DNA of 7,651 bases from Acidobacteriota bacterium. GTDB taxonomy: Bacteria > Acidobacteriota > Terriglobia > Bryobacterales > Bryobacteraceae. Each line of letters starts with the position of its first letter. Position 1 is the first letter of the stretch. The DNA is taken from the NCBI GenBank assembly GCA_021788955.1, contig JAJYKC010000104.1, positions 1 to 7,651 of the forward strand. The letters run 5' to 3'. The notes beneath the pieces were generated by a model, which searched no databases, had not been told where the DNA came from, and was given only the letters and a program-made list of their open reading frames with translations. A program made the position numbers and the translations under genes. Below, in pieces: positions 1 through 7,651 of this stretch.

Positions 1-380
1 TGCATCGCTTTCCGCGAGCGGGCGTTGAGTTTCGCGCCGGCCGCGATCAGCGCCTCGGCCGCGCTTCGGCTGCCGAAAAACGCCGCCAGATGCAGCGGCG
101 TCCACCCGTCGGCGCTGTAGCTGGTCGCCAAGCTCATGTCATGGGCCAGTAACTCGCTCAATTGGTCCGCCTTACCCGCCACCGCGGCCGAGAATACATC
201 GCAAACAAAGCCGTGGCCAAGCAGCCACTCTGCCGCCTGATTCTGCCGTGCATATCGCGCCGCCATGTAGGCGTCGATGCCGCGCTCGTCGCGCGAAGAC
301 ACGACCGCCGGCTCAGCTTCGGCCAGCGCCTGCATCGTGTCGACATCGCCACTGCGCACGGCGTCGAAGAACCTACTCAT
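1..380 (-). CDS. Ankyrin-repeat protein (partial, C-terminus outside window)
   Basis: The reverse strand from the ATG at 380-378 stays open to the window edge, giving 126 codons of an incomplete protein. Residues 91-121 form a textbook ankyrin repeat: DGWTPLHLAAFFGS, then a second helix and a GAKLNARS-type turn. Residues 3-55 (FFDAVRSGDVDTMQ... to AAEWLL) and 61-90 look like more degenerate repeats, so at least three are visible. No signal peptide or membrane segment is seen, so it is probably cytoplasmic. Ankyrin repeats bind other proteins; the partner cannot be named. The gene starts 9 bp after the stop of the upstream same-strand gene, so the two are probably co-transcribed and translationally coupled, and no good Shine-Dalgarno stands before this ATG. 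The ankyrin assignment is firm; the role is unknown. Confidence 0.85.
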   Translation of the reverse strand, partial: MSRFFDAVRSGDVDTMQALAEAEPAVVSSRDERGIDAYMAARYARQNQAAEWLLGHGFVCDVFSAAVAGKADQLSELLAHDMSLATSYSADGWTPLHLAAFFGSRSAAEALIAAGAKLNARSRKAM

Positions 381-389
381 AATGCCCGG

Positions 390-866
390 CTACGCCTTCG
401 TCTCCGGCATCGCCGGCTGGAAAACACTTTCCGCCTTCGCCACTTCCCAGCCTAAGTGATTCACATAGAACAGCAGCAGCGCTGGCGGATAACTCGCATG
501 AAACTTGTCGTAAACCCGCTGCTGCCAATCGCCGGTAAGATACTTCGCCCCGTCCAGGTCCTTGGCGAAAAACCCATCTTCATGGGGAATCTCGAGAAAA
601 TTGAGAACGGCGACGATCATGTCGAGGTGCCCCACCAGGATCGCTTGAGCCAACTCGGTGGCCAGGTCCTCCTCGCCCGTCTGGAGCCGCTGCCACAGCT
701 TCGGCTCCGCCGCCCGAAGCGCGCTGGCGTTCAGCTTCGGCAGGTGCAACCGCACCTTCATCCGTTCGTAAAGTTGGTATGTCTTGAGGCCGCTGATTGA
801 GACGCTCCGTAGAAGCTGGGCGAACGTCTCTTCCCCAAGCCCGAGGAAAATCCCCGAAAGCTGCAT
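390..866 (-). CDS. Conserved hypothetical protein, 158 aa
   Basis: No named domain is recognised. I take the ATG at 866 as the start, beginning MQLSGIFLGLGEETF. A GTG at 884 would add six residues (VLRWPL) that look unlike a real N-terminus. Neither start has a convincing ribosome binding site. The protein reads as a soluble, mostly helical, charged polypeptide without signal peptide or membrane helix. Visible segments are SISGLKTYQLYERMKVRLHL, then ELAQAILVGHLDMIVAVLNF, then IPHEDGFFAKDLDGAKYL, then LLLFYVNHLGWEVAKAESVF. The alternation of amphipathic helices and the conserved-looking HEDGFF and FYVNHLGWE segments argue that it is a genuine gene. From memory, similar uncharacterised proteins occur in soil Acidobacteria; I could not check this. 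It lies immediately upstream of the ankyrin-repeat gene in a probable operon and diverges from the Mrp gene. The function is unknown. Confidence 0.8.
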   Translation of the reverse strand: MQLSGIFLGLGEETFAQLLRSVSISGLKTYQLYERMKVRLHLPKLNASALRAAEPKLWQRLQTGEEDLATELAQAILVGHLDMIVAVLNFLEIPHEDGFFAKDLDGAKYLTGDWQQRVYDKFHASYPPALLLFYVNHLGWEVAKAESVFQPAMPETKA

Positions 867-968
867 AAGAGGCCAGCGTAACACGGCCCTTCGGTCCGCC
901 CAAGCCGGGCGTAGTCAACCTCAGGACGTTGGCGTCGGGACGCAACAATGCGCGATCATCGGTAAGAA
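867..968. other. Divergent intergenic region (hypothetical gene / mrp)
   Basis: These 102 bp separate the ATG of the leftward hypothetical gene from the ATG of the rightward Mrp gene, so both promoters should lie here or within neighbouring coding sequence. No convincing sigma-70 pair is visible. Leftward, a TACGCT hexamer at 880-875 fits the loose TANNNT -10 pattern but has only a poor TTGGGC 17 bp upstream. Rightward, TTGGCG at 929-934 has no good -10 partner. No terminator or RNA gene is seen. Confidence 0.5.
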
Positions 969-1814
969 ATGGGAACGCAATCGAGATCAATGGGGCCACA
1001 GGGCGAGCCGGTTCGGCCGCCGATCCCCGGGGTGAAGAACCTGATCGCCGTGGGCAGCGGCAAAGGCGGCGTCGGCAAGACTACGGTAGCCGTAAACCTG
1101 GCACTAGCTCTAGGCAGCCTGGGCAATAAGGTCGGCCTGCTCGACGCAGACGTGTACGGACCGAACGTGCCGCTCATGCTCGGCGTCCGCGCCCAGCCCC
1201 ACGCCATCGGCGAGCGCATTCAGCCCGTTGAGCGCCATGGAATGAAAGTGATGTCCATGGGCCTGCTGAATCCTGGCGACCGCCCGCTGGTCTGGCGCGG
1301 CCCCATGCTAAATAGCGTCATCCAGCAGTTCCTCCGCTCGGTGGATTGGGGCGAACTCGACTATCTCATCGTCGACCTGCCGCCCGGTACCGGCGACGTG
1401 CAGATCACGCTGATCCAGACCGCCCCGCTCACCGGCGCCGTTATCGTCACCACGCCGTCGGAAGTCTCTCTCGAAGACGCGCGAAAGGCCATTCTGATGT
1501 TCGAGCAGGTCCGCGTCCCGCTGCTGGGACTGGTCGAAAACATGAGCTACCTCATGTGCCCGCATTGCAACGAGCGCATCGACGTCTTCAGTCAGGGCGG
1601 GGGGAAAAAGACAGCCGAAGCGATGAACGTCACCTTCCTCGGCGAGCTTCCGCTCGATCCGCGAGTTCGGGAAGGCGGTGACACAGGCCGGCCGGTGGTG
1701 GTTGGCGACGCCACTGACGTCGCCCAACCTTATCTTGAACTGGCCCGTCTGGTGGAGCAACGCGCCGCCGAAGAGAGAGCGAAGACCGGTCCGAAGATCG
1801 AGATCGAAGACTAG
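969..1814 (+). CDS. mrp: Mrp/ApbC-type P-loop ATPase, iron-sulfur cluster carrier
   Basis: This is a 281-aa MinD/Mrp-family ATPase that should bind and transfer [4Fe-4S] clusters to apo-proteins in the cytoplasm. A deviant Walker A, GKGGVGKTT with the signature lysine, occupies residues 31-39. Next come the switch-I-like DADVYGPNVP at 59-68 and the Walker B/switch II LIVDLPPGTGDVQ at 133-145. The family-specific NMSYLMCPHC at 191-200 follows; its CXXC pair, C197 and C200, is the expected cluster-binding site at the dimer interface. The C-terminal FLGELPLDPRVREGGD is also typical. An in-frame TAA at 963-965 limits the start to 969 or later; ATG 990 is an alternative, and neither has a well-spaced Shine-Dalgarno. 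Family members of about 350-370 aa carry an N-terminal MIP18-like domain, which is absent here; only about 23 residues precede the ATPase core. The next gene starts 81 bp downstream on the same strand. Confidence 0.93.
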   Translation: MGTQSRSMGPQGEPVRPPIPGVKNLIAVGSGKGGVGKTTVAVNLALALGSLGNKVGLLDADVYGPNVPLMLGVRAQPHAIGERIQPVERHGMKVMSMGLLNPGDRPLVWRGPMLNSVIQQFLRSVDWGELDYLIVDLPPGTGDVQITLIQTAPLTGAVIVTTPSEVSLEDARKAILMFEQVRVPLLGLVENMSYLMCPHCNERIDVFSQGGGKKTAEAMNVTFLGELPLDPRVREGGDTGRPVVVGDATDVAQPYLELARLVEQRAAEERAKTGPKIEIED

Positions 1815-1895
1815 CCTCTTGGTCGTCTTTGACCCGCCAACAACCCGCCGGGATCGCGTTAGGATGAGAGGAGAAGGAAGCTCCCACCAAACTGC
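1815..1895 (+). other. Spacer between mrp and the fused dehydrogenase gene
   Basis: These 81 bp hold a weak inverted repeat (GGTC at 1821-1824, GACC at 1831-1834) and TTGACC at 1829-1834, one mismatch from a -35 consensus. The nearest -10-like hexamer, TAGGAT at 1860-1865, is 25 bp away, which is too far for a normal promoter. No strong terminator is seen, so read-through from mrp is possible but not shown. Confidence 0.4.
1868..1880 (+). promoter_or_regulatory. Purine-rich Shine-Dalgarno tract of the fused dehydrogenase gene
   Basis: The run GAGGAGAAGGAAG contains AGGAG- and AGGA-type anti-16S complements, but its last base is 15 nt before the ATG at 1896, longer than the usual 5-9 nt. An in-frame TAG at 1860-1862 and the absence of any ATG, GTG or TTG between it and 1896 rule out an earlier start. 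The long spacing is therefore real unless translation starts further inside. Confidence 0.55.
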
Positions 1896-5609
<3,714 letters not shown>

Positions 5610-5618
<9 letters not shown>

Positions 5619-5634
5619 GCCCGCCTCAGCGCGC
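5610..5634. repeat. Hairpin spanning both convergent stop codons
   Basis: CGCTGAG (5613-5619) and CTCAGCG (5625-5631) are perfect inverted repeats around a 5-nt loop, with two more pairs (5610/5634 and 5611/5633) beyond one A-C mismatch. The TGA of the rightward dehydrogenase gene (5616-5618) pairs exactly with the triplet that encodes the TGA of the leftward cupin gene (5628-5626). No T-run follows on the plus strand, so it is at best an imperfect terminator for the dehydrogenase transcript. Confidence 0.6.
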
Positions 5635-6072
5635 GTCCACCTTGATGGTCACATAGGCGATCGTCTCGCCGGATTTGAGCACCACCTGATGCGAGACGTT
5701 CGCCGGAATGTGAATGACGTCCCCCGGAACGACTCGCCGGCTCGTGCCGCCCTTCATCTCGTCGGAACGAAGCTCGTTCGGCGCAGTGGTCTTGGCGTCC
5801 GGCATCGTACCTCCGGTCCGCAACTCTCCCGTGCCGCTTTCGACGATCATGATGTCGGTTTGCGTCTGGTGCAACTCCACCTGCCCGGTTTTCTGGCGGC
5901 GAATCACCATCACCGAGTGATTCCCGTATTTGGCTAGAACTGCGGTCTGCAAACCCGGTCCCGCCGGCAGCGCCTCCGATACCACCTTGGCCCCATGCCA
6001 CACGTCGACCTTAGCGGACTCGCCCGCCATGGCTAAAGCGGCAATAACAAGAAGAAGACCGGAGAATTTCAT
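5626..6072 (-). CDS. Exported small cupin-domain protein
   Basis: The ATG at 6072 gives 148 aa starting MKFSGLLLVIAALAMA, a short signal peptide with likely cleavage near residues 16-20. The frame is open upstream to 6228, but those 52 residues lack a plausible start and would bury the signal peptide, so I reject the longer form. The mature part has two cupin motifs. Motif 1 is VELHQTQTDIMIVESGTGEL from residue 65, and motif 2 is PGDVIHIPANVSHQVV at 116-131. H68, D73 and H128 are candidate metal ligands, but the usual second histidine of the first motif (HxH) is T70, so metal binding may be altered. The segment between them (PDAKTTAPNELRSDEMKGG) is typical of a periplasmic one-domain cupin family of unknown substrate. 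It is convergent with the dehydrogenase gene and divergent from the kinase gene. The fold and export are well supported; the activity is unknown. Confidence 0.88.
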   Translation of the reverse strand: MKFSGLLLVIAALAMAGESAKVDVWHGAKVVSEALPAGPGLQTAVLAKYGNHSVMVIRRQKTGQVELHQTQTDIMIVESGTGELRTGGTMPDAKTTAPNELRSDEMKGGTSRRVVPGDVIHIPANVSHQVVLKSGETIAYVTIKVDAR

Positions 6073-6079
6073 GACCGGA

Positions 6080-6109
6080 ACTATATGACATTTAAGGTCC
6101 GCGTGTCCA
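6080..6109 (-). promoter_or_regulatory. Sigma-70-like promoter of the cupin gene, probably leaderless
   Basis: Read on the minus strand, TGGACA (6109-6104) is one mismatch from the -35 consensus and TATAGT (6085-6080) is one mismatch from the -10 consensus, with an 18-bp spacer. A start point about 7 nt beyond the -10 falls at about 6073, next to the ATG at 6072. There is no Shine-Dalgarno before that ATG, which agrees with a leaderless mRNA. Confidence 0.55.
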
Positions 6110-6227
6110 GCGCCACGCTGCCGGCATTCCTTCGCGATGCGTGCCGAAGGCTCGTCAATCCTAAATGATAGAATGAGGTCGGCAATGAGACTGCGCGAAG
6201 TGACCCAGCGGAGCGCCAAAAGACGCA
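6110..6227 (+). other. Kinase side of the divergent cupin/kinase intergenic region
   Basis: A good -10-like TAGAAT lies at 6169-6174 on the plus strand, about 54 bp before the kinase ATG, but no -35 hexamer stands at 16-18 bp. At 6129-6150 there is a 6-bp inverted repeat, CCTTCG and CGAAGG around a 10-nt centre. It occupies the -35 area and could be a regulator site or chance. An in-frame TGA at 6201-6203 closes the kinase frame upstream. No RNA gene is seen. Confidence 0.35.
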
Positions 6228-7651
6228 ATGGCAGTACCTAAAGGCAAACCGGTGACGGAACTCGGAAGCATGGAAGCGCGCGAGGTTTTCGAGCAGATCT
6301 GGCGTACCCACCCCCTGGGCCTCGTGGGGACGGATCGCAGTGGTTTCATTACCCTTTGGAGTCCTGGGGCATCCCGTCTGCTCGGCTATGAGGCCGCCGA
6401 TATGCTCGGACACACCCCACCTTCGGCCCTCGCTTCGGCGCTGAAAGACGTCGAACGAGCCCTGGACGCCGGATTGCTTCACGAGCCTTCCGATGGACTT
6501 GAATTGCAATTTGAGGGGCGAACCGGCAATCAGATCGAATTGCGATTCTGGGCTTCGAAACGCCAAGAGGGGGGACTGCTCGCGGTGATTGCCGATGACA
6601 GGCCGCGCCAGGCAGCGGTCGCTGAGCAGGAGAGGGCGCGTGCGCGGGAGCAGGAAGCCAACGCCCGTGTCAAGGCCGAGGGACGATTCCGGGAACTCCT
6701 CGAAGCAGCCCCGGACGCAATTATCGAGGTCGACGAAGACGGCACCATGGTTCTTGCGAACGCGTCGGCCGAGCGCATCTTCGGCTACCGGCGCGAGGAG
6801 ATGCTCGGCCGGAGCGTCGAAATGCTGCTATCGAACTCGGCCAAGGCGCGCCATCGTGAACACCGTGCTCAGTATTGGGCCGAGCCTCGCGTCCGCCCCA
6901 TGGGGCAGGGCCTGCCTTTAAACGCGGTGCGCAAGGACGGCACCTTGTTCCCCGTAGAGATCAGCCTCAGTCCGGTTCGCGCCGACGAAGGCTTTCGCGT
7001 CACGGCGATCATCCGCGACGTCACGGACCGCAAACTTGCCGAAGAGAAAATTCATGCCGCCAACGCCGAACTCGAACAGCGAAACCGGGAGGTCGAGCGC
7101 GCCAACCGGCTTAAGAGCGAGTTCCTGGCCAGTGTGAGCCACGAACTGCGGACGCCGCTGCACACCATCATCGGCTTTGCCGAACTGCTCGCCGAAGAAC
7201 TCGAAGGCCCGCTGAACGAGCCCCAAAAGCGGTTTGTCGAACATATCCGCCGGGACTCTCTCCACCTGCTGGAACTCATCAACGACGTACTCGACTTGAG
7301 CAAGATCGAAGCCGGAAAACTGGATCTGCGGCGCGAGGTGTTCGAGATCGCTCCAGCGGCCGGAGAAGTGCTGGCCAGCATCGGTCCGCAGGCCGAAGCC
7401 AAGGGACTGCGCGTTGAGACGGAGATCCCCGAGGATGTCGAGGTCGACGCGGACCGTGTGCGCTTCAAGGAGATTCTGTACAATTTGCTGAGTAATGCGG
7501 TGAAGTTCACTCCGGAAGGCGGATCCGTTCGTGTCGAGGCTGACGCCCAGGACGGCTTCATCCGGGTGTTGGTCAGCGACACCGGGATTGGCATCGCCGC
7601 CGAGAGCCAGAAATCGGTGTTCGATAAGTTTCACCAACTCGGACCCACGAC
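6228..7651 (+). CDS. Soluble PAS-PAS sensor histidine kinase (partial, C-terminus outside window)
   Basis: The frame runs open from the ATG at 6228 to the window edge, 474 codons. Residues about 17-118 form a divergent PAS domain (PLGLVGTDRSGFITLWSPGA, then RLLGYEAADMLG). A charged, coiled-coil-like helix about 118-152 follows. PAS 2 (about 152-266) is classical, with FRELLEAAPDAIIEVDEDG, ERIFGYRREEMLGRS, VRKDGTLFPVEISLSPV and the exit motif RDVTDRKLAEE. A signalling helix leads to HisKA with FLASVSHELRTPL; H305 is the phosphorylation site. The HATPase domain shows the N box NLLSNAVKFTP from N419, the G1 box DTGIGI from D451 and the F box FDKFHQLGP from F465; the G2 box lies beyond the edge. 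No transmembrane segment precedes the kinase core, so it is a cytoplasmic sensor. ATG 6270 (residue 15), with GGAA 5 nt upstream, is an alternative start just before PAS 1. Any receiver domain or partner regulator would lie outside. Confidence 0.94.
   Translation, partial: MAVPKGKPVTELGSMEAREVFEQIWRTHPLGLVGTDRSGFITLWSPGASRLLGYEAADMLGHTPPSALASALKDVERALDAGLLHEPSDGLELQFEGRTGNQIELRFWASKRQEGGLLAVIADDRPRQAAVAEQERARAREQEANARVKAEGRFRELLEAAPDAIIEVDEDGTMVLANASAERIFGYRREEMLGRSVEMLLSNSAKARHREHRAQYWAEPRVRPMGQGLPLNAVRKDGTLFPVEISLSPVRADEGFRVTAIIRDVTDRKLAEEKIHAANAELEQRNREVERANRLKSEFLASVSHELRTPLHTIIGFAELLAEELEGPLNEPQKRFVEHIRRDSLHLLELINDVLDLSKIEAGKLDLRREVFEIAPAAGEVLASIGPQAEAKGLRVETEIPEDVEVDADRVRFKEILYNLLSNAVKFTPEGGSVRVEADAQDGFIRVLVSDTGIGIAAESQKSVFDKFHQLGPT

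Noticed and set aside
875..903. TTGGGC-17-TACGCT as a second leaderless promoter, for the hypothetical gene
   Set aside because: Both hexamers have about three mismatches to consensus; in GC-rich DNA this is not better than chance.
1599..1610. G6-A5-G run in the Mrp gene as a programmed-frameshift site
   Set aside because: The heptamer is not in the phase needed for -1 slippage, and the frame continues through conserved sequence on both sides, so it simply encodes GGKK.
1821..1834. GGTC/GACC stem after the Mrp gene as a terminator
   Set aside because: The stem is only 4 bp and no T-run follows.
6073..6228. 52-residue N-terminal extension of the cupin frame
   Set aside because: It has no ribosome site, would bury a clear signal peptide, and overlaps the promoter; the start at 6072 is better.
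6918..7637. 239-codon minus-strand frame opposite the histidine kinase
   Set aside because: The plus strand encodes intact PAS, HisKA and HATPase motifs over the same bases, and the minus frame has no protein family signal.

Overview
The window is GC-rich, gene-dense DNA from a free-living heterotrophic bacterium. The best guess is an Acidobacteriota member of the Bryobacter/Solibacter type. This rests on gene content (a fused E2-E1 2-oxoglutarate dehydrogenase, a short Mrp ATPase, a secreted single-domain cupin, soluble PAS histidine kinases) and on codon use; it is inference, since no rRNA or marker gene is present. Actinobacteria share the fused dehydrogenase architecture and are the main alternative.

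Layout. (1) Positions 1-866, minus strand: a two-gene unit with a conserved hypothetical protein (158 aa from its ATG) followed after 9 bp by an ankyrin-repeat protein cut by the left edge. (2) Positions 969-5618, plus strand: a short Mrp/ApbC-type P-loop ATPase (iron-sulfur cluster carrier), then after 81 bp a 1240-aa protein joining a lipoyl-less succinyltransferase-like (E2) domain to a complete 2-oxoglutarate dehydrogenase E1. (3) Positions 5626-6072, minus strand: a small exported cupin, convergent with the dehydrogenase gene. The two stop codons are 7 bp apart and pair with each other in one hairpin. (4) Positions 6228-7651, plus strand: a soluble PAS-PAS-HisKA-HATPase sensor histidine kinase cut by the right edge.

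The genes do not form one pathway. The Mrp and dehydrogenase genes share a strand and are both central metabolism (Fe-S cofactor supply and the TCA cycle). The cupin and kinase diverge from a 155-bp intergenic region. No mobile element, tRNA, rRNA, CRISPR array or obvious laterally acquired segment was seen, and no gene-free stretch exceeds 160 bp. I found no evidence of an undescribed multi-gene system. The points worth a second look are the dehydrogenase architecture, the hairpin holding both stop codons, a probable leaderless promoter for the cupin, and the uncharacterised gene paired with an ankyrin protein.
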